A stretch of DNA of 64,000 nt from Sphaerisporangium sp. TRM90804 (GTDB lineage: Bacteria; Actinomycetota; Actinomycetes; Streptosporangiales; Streptosporangiaceae). Position numbers and translations under genes: made by a program. Where the stretch lies: the NCBI RefSeq assembly GCF_029846175.1, contig NZ_JARWAC010000011.1:248001-312000 (forward strand). Direction: 5' to 3'. The notes under the pieces are model-generated. The model searched no databases, had not been told where the DNA came from, and saw nothing but the letters and a program-made list of their open reading frames with translations. Within the stretch, counting starts at the first letter, position 1; each line of letters begins with the position of its first letter. Below, in pieces: positions 8,027 through 16,321 of the stretch.

Positions 8027-8044
8027 TTGCACGTTAATTGCACG
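8023..8044 (+). repeat. Tandem 11-bp repeats, candidate integrase arm sites
   Basis: Two adjacent copies of the 11-mer YTAATTGCACG (8023-8033 and 8034-8044) cover the integrase stop codon, beside the attachment site. Spacing of one helical turn suggests integrase or excisionase arm-site binding. Confidence 0.5.
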
Positions 8045-8072
8045 GAAGATCGATTAAGCCCCAGAAACAATT

Positions 8073-8110
8073 AAGGCCCGGGTTGGGAGTGGATCCCTGA
8101 CCTGGGCCTT
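8073..8110 (-). terminator. Terminator of tRNA-Gly (leftward)
   Basis: An 11-bp stem (8073-8083 with 8100-8110, one G-T wobble). Read leftward it is followed by TTAATTGTTT, giving a U-rich tail for the tRNA transcript. It lies inside the integrated element side of the junction. Confidence 0.6.
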
Positions 8111-8119
8111 CGTGGGTGG

Positions 8120-8190
8120 AGCGGGTGACGGGAATCGAACCCGCGCTGTCAGCTTGGGAAGCTGATGTTCTGCCATTGAACTACACCCGC
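8120..8190 (-). tRNA. tRNA-Gly (CCC), AICE attachment site
   Basis: A 71-nt cloverleaf on the minus strand with 7-bp acceptor stem (GCGGGTG/CACCCGC), anticodon loop TTCCCAA giving anticodon CCC, and T-loop TTCGATT. The discriminator T is followed by an encoded CCA (8117-8119). The integrase gene ends about 90 bp from its 3' end, so the 3' half is the probable integration target. Confidence 0.95.
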
Positions 8191-8255
8191 GTCGATCAGT
8201 GACTGACGACGGACCTACTCTAGCGGAACTCCTGGCGTGGCACCTCATCGGTGGA

Positions 8256-8305
8256 GGGGGAAGTTGCGGGGGTGGGGGGCGCTTGTTGGTGGGGGGCGGT
8301 AGGTT
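8256..8305 (+). promoter_or_regulatory. G-run cluster and -10 hexamer upstream of dcd
   Basis: Four runs of five or six G (8256-8260, 8268-8272, 8274-8279, 8291-8296) could form a G-quadruplex. TAGGTT (8300-8305) sits 6 nt before the dcd GTG, consistent with a leaderless transcript. Confidence 0.4.
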
Positions 8306-8311
8306 GCTGAG

Positions 8312-8887
8312 GTGCTGCTCTCCGATGGTGATGTCCGGGCTGAGATCGAGTCGGGGCGGGTCAAGATCGATCCGTTCGCGGAGGAGATGATCCAGCCGTC
8401 GAGTATCGACGTGCGTCTGGATCGGTTCTTCCGGGTGTTCGAGAACCACCGGTATCCGCACATCGATCCGGCGATCGAGCAGCCGGAGCTGACGCGCCTG
8501 GTGGAGCCTGAGGGGGATGAGCCGTTCATCCTGCATCCGGGGGAGTTCGTGCTGGCTTCCACGTACGAGGTGATCGGGCTTCCGGACGACATCGCGGGGC
8601 GGCTGGAGGGCAAGTCGTCGCTGGGGCGGCTGGGGCTGCTGACGCACTCGACGGCCGGGTTCATCGACCCGGGGTTCGAGGGGCATGTCACGCTGGAGTT
8701 GTCGAACGTCGCGACGTTGCCGATCAAGCTGTGGCCGGGGATGAAGATCGGTCAGCTGTGCATGTTCCGCCTGAGCTCGCCGGCCCGGCAGCCGTACGGG
8801 AGCGCCGCGTACGGCTCGCGGTACCAGGGGCAGCGCGGGCCGACGCCCAGCCGGTCCTTCATGAACTTCCATCGCACCGTGATCTGA
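8312..8887 (+). CDS. dcd: dCTP deaminase
   Basis: A 191-residue enzyme deaminating dCTP in pyrimidine deoxynucleotide synthesis. In actinobacteria the family can be bifunctional (dCTP to dUMP), which cannot be decided here. Family motifs seen: N-terminal [35 protein letters not shown], the active-site block [15 protein letters not shown] with the [10 protein letters not shown] nucleotide-binding segment, and C-terminal [11 protein letters not shown]. Length is typical. A GTG start, no ribosome site and a nearby -10 point to a leaderless mRNA. A degenerate tandem array begins at its stop codon. Confidence 0.96.
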   Translation: MLLSDGDVRAEIESGRVKIDPFAEEMIQPSSIDVRLDRFFRVFENHRYPHIDPAIEQPELTRLVEPEGDEPFILHPGEFVLASTYEVIGLPDDIAGRLEGKSSLGRLGLLTHSTAGFIDPGFEGHVTLELSNVATLPIKLWPGMKIGQLCMFRLSSPARQPYGSAAYGSRYQGQRGPTPSRSFMNFHRTVI

Positions 8888-9068
8888 GCGCGGTTCTGAG
8901 CCGGCCGGATCCGCGTGTGGGGCTTGAGTCGGTCGGATCTGAGTGCGGTTCTGGGGCCGGCCGGATCTGCGTGGGTGGTTTTGAGTGCGGTCGGATCTGA
9001 GTGCGGTTCTGTGGCCGGTCGGAGCTGTATGCGGCTTTGAGGTCGGTCGGATCTAGGTGCGGTCCTGA
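8876..9068 (+). repeat. Degenerate ~56-bp tandem array starting at dcd stop codon
   Basis: The segment GATCTGAGCGCGGTTCTG, which contains the dcd TGA, recurs in degenerate form with GCGGTTCTG cores at 8890, 8945, 9003 and 9059 (periods 55, 58, 56). Each unit also carries a GGTCGGATCT-like core. Confidence 0.75.
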
Positions 9069-9684
9069 GGCGGGTCGTTCGGGGGCGGTCCTCCGGGTGG
9101 GGCGGTTTGGGGTGCGTCGGCGTCTATGACGGGGCGCCGTCGTTCGCGGGTTTGCGCGGGGAGCAGGCTCGTCGCGTCGAAGAGGCTTTCAGCCGCTGTG
9201 GTCTGAGGTGCCGGGGCCGGGCTTGGGCCGGTTCACTCCGGGGGGTTCACGCGCGATGTGATGCTTCTGTGCCAGCCCGGGTTCGCTGGGGGCTTCGGGG
9301 CCGCCGTGGTCTGGGGTGCCGTGGGTCGCTGTGCCGGGGCGCCCGAGTGCTGGCGTCGAGACGGGACGCTGTTCGGTGGGGTTGCCTGGAGGCGGTGGTG
9401 TGGTCGGGAGCGGGCTCCGGTAGCTTGCGTCGGTGGCTCGGGGCGACTTGGGAGGGTTTGTCGGGGTTGCCGGAGGGCGCGGTATGTCCTGTGGGGGCGG
9501 CGGTTCGGGCTTTCTCGGGGGGTGGGTTCGCTGTTGGTGGGGCGAGTGTGTGTCGATCTGTATACGGAGGGCAGCGGAAGGGGAAAGATGAGGTTACAGC
9601 GAGGTGTGCAAGTCACGAACTTCGCATTTCAGCCGGTACCCCTTACTCTTCTCTGCGACCGTCCCCGCACATCTGGAGAACGAC
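9069..9684. other. Gene-free G/T-skewed region
   Basis: Open frames exist but their translations are low-complexity Gly/Arg/Trp/Cys-rich and unconvincing. The top strand is strongly enriched in G and T up to about 9590, then composition normalises before the DUF47 gene. No RNA gene recognised. Confidence 0.5.
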
Positions 9685-10302
9685 GTGCGCCTGCGTCTCA
9701 CGCCTCGTGAGGACAGCTATTACGATCTGTTCGCCGACTCGGCGAACAATCTCGTCACCGCATCACGCCTGCTGGTGGAGATCATCAGCGACGGCTCGGA
9801 CCGGGAAGCCCTGGCCGAGAAGATGCGGGCCTGCGAGCACGCGGGTGACGAGCGTACTCACGCGATCATGAACCGCCTCAACGAGAGCTTCATCACCCCG
9901 TTCGACCGCGAGGACATCTACCGCCTCGCGTCCAACCTGGACGACGTGATGGATTACATGGAGGCCGCGGCCGACCTCATCGTCCTCTACCAGATCGACC
10001 ACCTCCCCAAGGAGGTCGTCCGCCAGGTCGAGGTGCTGGAGCGGGCCGCGGAGCTGACCGCCGAGGCCATGCCCCGGCTGCGGTCGATGAACAACCTCAA
10101 CGAGTACTGGATCGAGATCAACCGGCTCGAGAACCAGGCCGACCAGGTCTACCGGCGGCTGCTCGCCAAGCTCTTCGGCGGGGAGTACGACGCGCTCACG
10201 GTCATGAAGATGAAGGAGGTCATCGACCAGCTCGAGATGGCCGCCGACGCCTTCGAGCACGTCGCCAACACGGTCGAGTCGATCGCGGTCAAGGAAAGCT
10301 AA
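9685..10302 (+). CDS. DUF47 (PhoU-like) phosphate transport accessory protein
   Basis: A 205-residue all-helical PhoU-like protein of the DUF47/YkaA family, starting with the typical RLTPREDSYYDLFADSANN. Metal-binding-type helical motifs such as MDYMEAAADL and DAFEHVANTVESI are visible. GTG 9685 follows TGGAGAA with a short spacer; the frame extends to 9604 without support. The PiT transporter starts at the next base after its stop, so the pair is an operon in which DUF47 is thought to support phosphate uptake. Confidence 0.93.
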   Translation: MRLRLTPREDSYYDLFADSANNLVTASRLLVEIISDGSDREALAEKMRACEHAGDERTHAIMNRLNESFITPFDREDIYRLASNLDDVMDYMEAAADLIVLYQIDHLPKEVVRQVEVLERAAELTAEAMPRLRSMNNLNEYWIEINRLENQADQVYRRLLAKLFGGEYDALTVMKMKEVIDQLEMAADAFEHVANTVESIAVKES

Positions 10303-11301
10303 GTGGAGCTAGCGCTTGTCATCGGCGTCATCGTCATAGCGCTGGTGTTCGACTACACCAACGGCTTCCACGACGCCGCCAACGCGATCGCGACCTCGGT
10401 CTCGACCCGCGCTCTCACCCCTCGTGCCGCGCTCTTCATGGCCGCCGCGATGAACTTCGTCGGCGCGCACATCAGCACCGAGGTGGCCCGGACGGTCGGC
10501 ACGGGCATCATCGAGCCGCCCACCGGTACGCACGGCCTGGTCATCGTGGGCGCCGGCCTCATCGGCGCGATCACCTGGAACATGATCACCTGGTACTTCG
10601 GCCTGCCGTCGTCCAGCAGCCACGGGCTGATCGGCGGCCTGGTGGGGGCGGCGCTCGCGGCCTCCAGCGGCATCCACTGGGACGGCGTGCTGGCGAAGGT
10701 GGTCATCCCGATGATCATCTCACCTCTCGTCGGCTTCCTGCTCGGCGGCGCCATCATGATCGCAATCTTGTGGATCTTCCGCAGGGCGAATCCGCACAAG
10801 GCGAACAAGAACTTCCGGTACGCCCAGACGGTGTCCGCCGCGGCCATGGCCCTGGGCCACGGCCTCCAGGACGCCCAGAAGACGATGGGCGTGATCTTCC
10901 TCGCCCTGTACACCGGCGGTTACGTGGCCGCCAACGACCCCATCCCCCAGTGGGTCATCCTCGCCGCGGCCGCCGCGATCTCGCTCGGCACGTACGCGGG
11001 CGGCTGGCGCATCATGCGCACGCTGGGCCGCCGCATCATCCACCTCAGCCCCGCGCAGGGGGTCGCCGCCGAGACCGCCGCCTCGATCGTCCTGTACACG
11101 ATGGCGATCGCGGCCAAGGCGCCGATCTCGACCACGCACACGATCACCAGCGCCATCATGGGCGTGGGCGCCACCAAGCGCCTGTCGGCCGTGCGGTGGG
11201 GCGTCGCGGGCAACATCATCACCGCGTGGGTGCTCACCATCCCCGCGGCGGCGCTGGTGGCGGCGCTGACGTACTTCCTGCTCCACTGGATGGTGGAGTA
11301 G
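10303..11301 (+). CDS. pit: PiT-family inorganic phosphate transporter
   Basis: A 332-residue polytopic transporter expected to import phosphate by ion symport. The two PiT signature repeats are visible: FDYTNGFHDAANAIATSVST near the N-terminus and GHGLQDAQKTMGV in the second half, plus SSSSHGLIGG and APISTTHTITSAIMGVG. The GTG start directly abuts the DUF47 stop codon, so translation is probably coupled. The actinobacterial short PiT form lacks a large cytoplasmic loop. Confidence 0.95.
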   Translation: MELALVIGVIVIALVFDYTNGFHDAANAIATSVSTRALTPRAALFMAAAMNFVGAHISTEVARTVGTGIIEPPTGTHGLVIVGAGLIGAITWNMITWYFGLPSSSSHGLIGGLVGAALAASSGIHWDGVLAKVVIPMIISPLVGFLLGGAIMIAILWIFRRANPHKANKNFRYAQTVSAAAMALGHGLQDAQKTMGVIFLALYTGGYVAANDPIPQWVILAAAAAISLGTYAGGWRIMRTLGRRIIHLSPAQGVAAETAASIVLYTMAIAAKAPISTTHTITSAIMGVGATKRLSAVRWGVAGNIITAWVLTIPAAALVAALTYFLLHWMVE

Positions 11302-11315
11302 CCCCCGGGGCGGGT

Positions 11316-11344
11316 GGCCGGCCGCGGTACGTAAGCGGCCGGCC
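11316..11344. terminator. Hairpin between convergent pit and STAND regulator genes
   Basis: Perfect 10-bp stem GGCCGGCCGC/GCGGCCGGCC (11316-11325 with 11335-11344) with a 9-nt loop. It has no U tract but sits between convergent genes. Confidence 0.6.
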
Positions 11345-11349
11345 GGGGG

Positions 11350-14300
11350 TCACGCCCCGCCGACCCAGCGCTGGATGTTCTGGACGCGCTGCTCGCACTC
11401 CCGGGTCTCGCGCACGTTGCCGAGCGCCTCGTACGACAGCCGCAGCGCCGTCAGGGCCTCCACCTGGCCGAGGTGGTTGCCGGTCTCGCGGTGCAGCCGC
11501 AGGTTCTCCTCCAGGTCGCGCAGGGCCCCGGCGTGGTCGCCGCGGTACTGGGCGACCAGCCCGAGGGTGTGCCGGCACGCCGCCTGTTCCCGCAGGTCCC
11601 CCGCCTCCTTGACGATGTCGAGCGCCTGCCGGGCGTGCCGCTCGGCCTCGTCGGGGTGGCCCAGGGCGAGGTGGATCCGCGCCAGGTTGTTGGTCGCGCA
11701 GCCCTCGTGCTGCCGGTCGCACATCTCGCGCATGAGCCCCACGGCCCTGACCGCCCTCTCCAGCGCCTCCCTGGGCCGCCCCATGCGCAGCAGGATGCGG
11801 GCCATGGTGTCCAGGGCGACGCCCATGCCCTCGTCCTGCCGCTCGTGGATGGACAGCGACGTCTCCGCCGCGTTCAGCGCCTCCCACGTCAGCCCCAGCC
11901 GCGCGTAGGCGCGCGCCAGGCCGCCGAGCGTCCGCGCCTCGCCCAGGGCGACGTCCAGGTCGCGCCAGAGCTTCAGGGCGTCCAGGCCGTGTTGCAGCGC
12001 GTCCTCGTACCGGGCCAGGCGCCGCATCGTGCGGGAGAGGTTCTCCAGGTCGTGCGCCTCCCCGGCCCGGTCGGCGATCTCCCTGCGGATCTCCAGGGCC
12101 AGGTTCAGGTGCTCGCGCGACTCGGCGTACCGGCCCAGCTTGAAGTACACGACGCCGATGGCCGCCCGCGCCTCCGCCTGGCCGCGCTTGTGGCCGATGT
12201 CGTGGGTCAGCCGCACGGCGTGCCACAGCCGGGAAAGCGCCTCGGCGTGCGCGCCCTCGTCGCGCAGCAGCTTGCCCAGCACGATCAGGGTCTCGCCCTC
12301 CCCGTGCCGGTCGCCGCTGGCCCGCGAGATGCGCAGCGCCTGCTCGGCGTCGCGGCGCGCCAGGCCCGGCAGGCCCACCTGGCGGTGGATGCGGGCCAGT
12401 TCGCGGTAGGCGTCGGCCGACTGCGGCCGGCCGCCGAGGTCGACCCGCAGCGACAGCGCCTCCAGCGCGTGGACGACGGCCGTGCGCGGAGCGCCCCAGT
12501 AGTAGTGCAGCCGCGCGAGGTTGAGCAGGGTCTCGGCCTCCCCGGCCGTGTCGCCGATCTCCTTGCGGATGGTGAGCGCGCGCAGCGCGTAGTCCTCGGC
12601 GCTGACGTACTCGCCGAGCCGCCGCAGGTTCTGGGAGATCGTGTCCAGCGCCTCGGCCTCGCCGGCCCGGTTGCGGGCCCGGCGGTGCAGGTGCAGGGAC
12701 TCGGTGGAGTGCTCGATGGCGAGCCGGTAGCGCCCGAGCACGCCGCGGACGTCGGCGAGGTTGTCCAGCGCGTCCGCCTCGCCGAGGCTGTCGCCGAGCC
12801 GCCTGAAGCCCCACCGCGCGTCCTCGCCGTAGCTCAGCGCCTTGACGTTCGCGCCGATCGAGCGGTGCGCGATGGCCAGGTGGTGCAGCATCTTGGCGGT
12901 GGCCGGCCAGTCGTCCTCGGCCTGCGCGGAGGCCAGGCCCGCCTTGTGCACGTCGATGACGTCCCTGACGTAGCCGCGCGAGGTCATGAAGTCGTACACC
13001 GCGTCGGCGAGGTTGAACGCGTACGAGTGCAGGCCGTGCCGGGCGGCCTGGTGCGCCGCGGCGACGAGGTTGGCGCGCTCGCTCTCGAACCAGGCCAGGT
13101 GCCGCTCCCGCTCCGCGTCCCGGGAGGCCGTGGCCGGCGCCTCGGCGGCCGGCGGCCTGGCGGCGCGGTCGCGGGCGGGGCGCCGGGGGCGGCCGAGGGC
13201 GTCGCCGGCGCGCATCGCGGTGGCGAGGTAGTGGGTGAGCAGGCGCCGGACGGCGCCCGTGCGCTCGATCTCGCTGTCCTCCAGCAGAACCCGTTCCCGG
13301 GCGAACACCCGCAGCAGGCCGTGGACGGTGAAGCGGTCGCCCTCGGCGGACACCAGGTGCAGCCGGTGCAGCGCCTGCAGACGCGCCAGCGTGTCGGGCG
13401 CCGTCTCGTCGAGCAGGGCGGCGCCGGCCTCGGCCGTGGCGTCCGAGCCGGGCAGCAGGCCCAGGTAGCGGAACGTGCGGCGCAGGTCGGGCGGCAGCGC
13501 CCGGTAGGACACCTCGAACGCCGGCCGCACGGCCGCGCGCGGCTCGTCGTCCTGGGCGAGCTTGGACAGCCGGTCCTGCCCGTCCAGGTCGCGGACGGTG
13601 TCGGCGATGCGCTCGGCCGGGTTCTCCGCCAGCCTGGCCGCGGTGATCCGCAGCGCCAGCGGCAGCATCGCGCACTGGCGCACCAGCCGCGTGGCGTCCG
13701 CGCGGTTCTCCCTGACCCGCGAGTCGCCGGGCCCGAGCACGGCGGTCATCAGCTGGATCGCCTCCTCCTCGGGCATGACGTCCAGCGACAGCGGCTCGAC
13801 GCCGTCGGCGGGGGCGAGCCCGGGCTCCCCGGCGAGCTTGGCCTGGGTGGTGACCAGGAGCAGGCACCGGTTGGACGGCGGCACCAGCGGGCGGATCAGC
13901 TCGGGGTTCTCGCCGGCGTTCTCGACCACGACGAGCATCCGCCGGTCGGCCAGGTGCCGCCGGTAGAGGGCGACGAGGTCGTGCTCGTCCACGGGCATCT
14001 GGTGGCCGCTGAGGCCCAGGCCCAGCAGGAGCCGCCCGAGCGCCTCGGCGGTGGTGAGCTGCCGGTTGGGGGCGCCGTTCAGGTCGAGGTAGAGCTGTCC
14101 GCCGCTGAAGTGCTCGTCCTTCACCGAGTGGCCCCAGTGCGTGGCCAGGGCCGACTTGCCGACGCCGGCCATGCCCTCGACGATGACCGCCCGCGGCCGG
14201 TCGGCGGCCGCGACCATCGCGTCCAGGGCTTCGAGGCTGGCGCCCCTGCCGGTGAAGCACGGCACCTCCGGGGGGAGCTGGGCCGGGCTGCCGCCGCCCG

Positions 14301-15102
14301 CCGGGATCCTGATCGCCGGGATCTGCCGCGTGGCGGCGGGCGGCCTGGCGGGGGCGGCGACGGCGGGCGGCGGCTCCCACTCCGCGGCCCACGGCCCGGC
14401 CGCCTCGCGCAGGCCCGCCATGTCCTTCACGGTGATCGTGGAACCGTGCTGCTCGACGATGTCCAGGTGGCGGTGGGCGCACGAGGCGCGGGGGCCCTGC
14501 GGGCGCCAGACGTGGAAGGCGCGGGCGACGGCGACCCGGTCGACCCCGGCGAAGCTGGCCAGCTCCGCCTGGGTGAGGGGCGGGCCGATCAGCGTGCCGG
14601 TGCCGAGGGGGCGTCCGAAGCGCAGGGCCAGCTCGATCAGGTGCAGGGCGATCCGCGCCGGGGCGCGCACGCCGGGGCCGGGCGCGCGCCGCCGGGCGGC
14701 GAGCACCCGGCGGTGCCCGAGGCTCTTCATCAGCGCGCTGCCGGCGGACAGCTCCTGGGCCAGGAAGTTGACGAACCGGTCCTTGGGCACCTGCAGGACG
14801 CGTACGGGGGTCAGCGTCTCGATGCGGCCCCGTTGCGGGCAGTCCCACAGGGTCAGCTCGCCCTCCAGGTGCCCGGGGCCGAAGATCTCTATGATCGACT
14901 CGTCGCCCTCGGCGGAGCCGTAGACCTCTTTGGCGTAGCCGTCGAGCAGGACGGTGACGCTGTCGGGCAGGGCGTCGCGGTCGCCGAGGGTCTCGCGCGG
15001 CGCGAACTCCCTGACCCAGCCGATGGCGTGCAGGGACTCGCGTTCGATCCGGCCGAGCAGGGACCAGAAGGTGCCGGGGCCTGCCGGGTTGAAGCCGTTC
15101 AC
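11350..15102 (-). CDS. Crp-like / NB-ARC (STAND) / TPR multidomain regulator
   Basis: A 1250-residue protein. Residues ~10-150 are a cyclic-nucleotide-binding-type domain (IFGPGHLEGELTLWD); ~150-235 a Crp winged helix (LTQAELASFAGVDRVAVARA); ~280-600 an NB-ARC STAND ATPase with Walker A GMAGVGKSALA (310-320) and a Walker B variant MLVVVENA (389-396); the remaining ~550 residues are tandem TPR-like helices. It resembles AfsR-type regulators with the OmpR/BTAD head replaced by a Crp head. GTG 15102 with GGAGG just upstream is preferred over the open frame to 15222. Ligand and targets unknown; a palindromic operator lies upstream. Confidence 0.88.
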   Translation of the reverse strand: MNGFNPAGPGTFWSLLGRIERESLHAIGWVREFAPRETLGDRDALPDSVTVLLDGYAKEVYGSAEGDESIIEIFGPGHLEGELTLWDCPQRGRIETLTPVRVLQVPKDRFVNFLAQELSAGSALMKSLGHRRVLAARRRAPGPGVRAPARIALHLIELALRFGRPLGTGTLIGPPLTQAELASFAGVDRVAVARAFHVWRPQGPRASCAHRHLDIVEQHGSTITVKDMAGLREAAGPWAAEWEPPPAVAAPARPPAATRQIPAIRIPAGGGSPAQLPPEVPCFTGRGASLEALDAMVAAADRPRAVIVEGMAGVGKSALATHWGHSVKDEHFSGGQLYLDLNGAPNRQLTTAEALGRLLLGLGLSGHQMPVDEHDLVALYRRHLADRRMLVVVENAGENPELIRPLVPPSNRCLLLVTTQAKLAGEPGLAPADGVEPLSLDVMPEEEAIQLMTAVLGPGDSRVRENRADATRLVRQCAMLPLALRITAARLAENPAERIADTVRDLDGQDRLSKLAQDDEPRAAVRPAFEVSYRALPPDLRRTFRYLGLLPGSDATAEAGAALLDETAPDTLARLQALHRLHLVSAEGDRFTVHGLLRVFARERVLLEDSEIERTGAVRRLLTHYLATAMRAGDALGRPRRPARDRAARPPAAEAPATASRDAERERHLAWFESERANLVAAAHQAARHGLHSYAFNLADAVYDFMTSRGYVRDVIDVHKAGLASAQAEDDWPATAKMLHHLAIAHRSIGANVKALSYGEDARWGFRRLGDSLGEADALDNLADVRGVLGRYRLAIEHSTESLHLHRRARNRAGEAEALDTISQNLRRLGEYVSAEDYALRALTIRKEIGDTAGEAETLLNLARLHYYWGAPRTAVVHALEALSLRVDLGGRPQSADAYRELARIHRQVGLPGLARRDAEQALRISRASGDRHGEGETLIVLGKLLRDEGAHAEALSRLWHAVRLTHDIGHKRGQAEARAAIGVVYFKLGRYAESREHLNLALEIRREIADRAGEAHDLENLSRTMRRLARYEDALQHGLDALKLWRDLDVALGEARTLGGLARAYARLGLTWEALNAAETSLSIHERQDEGMGVALDTMARILLRMGRPREALERAVRAVGLMREMCDRQHEGCATNNLARIHLALGHPDEAERHARQALDIVKEAGDLREQAACRHTLGLVAQYRGDHAGALRDLEENLRLHRETGNHLGQVEALTALRLSYEALGNVRETRECEQRVQNIQRWVGGA

Positions 15103-15185
15103 GTGGCCTCCGCTGGGGTCGGCGGCGGGCGGGCCCACGCGAAGTACGCGCGGACTTACAGGGTGAACGTCCTTTCCGGCGGGAG

Positions 15186-15216
15186 ATGTGTCAATTGACA
15201 CATCGCAGTGACACAT
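15186..15216 (-). promoter_or_regulatory. 18-bp perfect palindrome plus half-site (candidate Crp-type operator)
   Basis: ATGTGTCAATTGACACAT (15186-15203) is a perfect palindrome with TGTG/CACA ends as in Crp/Fnr sites, followed by a further TGACACAT half-site at 15209-15216. It lies upstream of the Crp-STAND regulator gene and just after the mshD end, so autoregulation is plausible. Confidence 0.6.
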
Positions 15217-15255
15217 CCACATAAGACGGGCCGTGGACGGAGGCCCGCGAGGCGG

Positions 15256-16227
15256 TCAGCGGTGGCGGTACATCACGTCGACGTCCCACCGGGTGAAGCC
15301 GAGGCCCTCGTACAGGCGGATGGCCGAGGGGTTGTCCTCGTCCACGTACAGCATGACCTCGGGAAGACCGCGGGATCGCAGGTGGGCCAGGCCCGCCAGC
15401 GTCAGCGCCCTGCCCAGGCCGGAGCCGCGCTCCGTGGGGTCCACCCCCACCACGTAGACCTCGCCGATGGCGTTGTGGCCGTGGGAGTCGTGGTCCTCGT
15501 CGCCGTGCACCTTCGTCCAGTGGAACCCGGCCAACGGCCGCCCGCCGTCGGGGCCGGCCGGGGCGCCGGGATCGGCCGGGACGTCGGTGCGCGGGGTCTC
15601 GCGGACGGCGAGGAAGAACCCGGCGGGGTCGAACCAGGGCTCCTGCTCGCGGCGCGTCAGGTCGTCGAGGGTCCAGGCCCCCTGCTCGGGGTGGTGGGCG
15701 AACGCGCGGGCGTTCAGCCGCAGCCACGCCTCCTCGTCGGCGCCGGGCTCGAACGTGCGCAGGCGTATGCCGGGCGGCATCTCGGCGCCGGGGACGGCCT
15801 CCGACAGCGAGCGTCGCATCTGCCACAGCGAGCGCACCCGGGTGAACCCCAGCGAGGACGCCAGATGCCCGGCGGCCGTGTGGTCGCCGTGCGCCCACAG
15901 GCGCAGCCTGCCGCCGGCCTCGGCAAGCGTCGCCTCCAGCAGCTTGCGCCCGAGGCCCCGGCGGCGGAACGCGGGATGGATCACCAGCTCGCCGCTCGGC
16001 CCCTCGACCTGGTCGGTGGGGTCGATGTGGGCGAAGCCCACCAGATCGTCGCCGTCGTACAGGAGCACGGCCTTCGCCCCCGGATCGCCCCCGTAGCGCA
16101 GGTGGAGCATGACGTGCTCGTTCAGCGGCTTGACGGAGTCGGCCTCGGTGGCGGAATCGACCAGCGCGACCACGGCGGCCACCTCCCGGTCGGCCAGCCG
16201 GTCGCGGATATCGACGCGCACGTTCAT
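15256..16227 (-). CDS. mshD: Mycothiol synthase (MshD)
   Basis: A 323-residue enzyme that acetylates Cys-GlcN-Ins in the last step of mycothiol synthesis. Two GNAT domains are seen: an N-terminal one with ELVIHPAFRRRGLGRKLL and a C-terminal one with EVYVVGVDPTERGSGLGRAL, each with the acetyl-CoA loop. The C-terminus RWDVDVMYRHR is typical. Length fits (about 300). TAGGGT lies 6 nt before the ATG, so the mRNA is probably leaderless. In mycobacteria mshD is also near glnR, as here (1.9 kb away). Confidence 0.95.
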   Translation of the reverse strand: MNVRVDIRDRLADREVAAVVALVDSATEADSVKPLNEHVMLHLRYGGDPGAKAVLLYDGDDLVGFAHIDPTDQVEGPSGELVIHPAFRRRGLGRKLLEATLAEAGGRLRLWAHGDHTAAGHLASSLGFTRVRSLWQMRRSLSEAVPGAEMPPGIRLRTFEPGADEEAWLRLNARAFAHHPEQGAWTLDDLTRREQEPWFDPAGFFLAVRETPRTDVPADPGAPAGPDGGRPLAGFHWTKVHGDEDHDSHGHNAIGEVYVVGVDPTERGSGLGRALTLAGLAHLRSRGLPEVMLYVDEDNPSAIRLYEGLGFTRWDVDVMYRHR

Positions 16228-16321
16228 GGTCGAACCCTAATGTGGCAGAAGACGCCACCTTCCGGTGGGGTAATTTGTTGCCTTCCCGTCATTCCCCGCT
16301 GAGCTGACCTCTCTAGCCTCG

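Larger units (their letters stand above)
1..8140 (+). mobile_element. Right-hand part of an integrated AICE at tRNA-Gly
   Basis: A GntR regulator, FtsK-like transfer ATPase, RepSA-like initiator, excisionase and tyrosine integrase lie in one rightward block, and the integrase ends about 90 bp from the 3' end of a tRNA-Gly gene. This order (regulator, tra, rep, xis, int, tRNA) is the established AICE layout. No second copy of the tRNA 3' end was noticed between 1 and 8120, so the left attachment site is probably outside the window. It is uncertain whether the first two genes (before 1150) belong to the element. The right border is placed within the tRNA 3' end by family precedent. Confidence 0.8.

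Noticed and set aside
9107-9871. Long open frame in the dcd-DUF47 gap
   Set aside because: Translation is low-complexity Gly/Arg/Cys/Trp-rich, runs into the DUF47 gene in another frame, and has no family match.
11473-15198. 1241-residue plus-strand frame
   Set aside because: It is the antisense shadow of the Crp-STAND-TPR gene, which has clear domain motifs on the minus strand.
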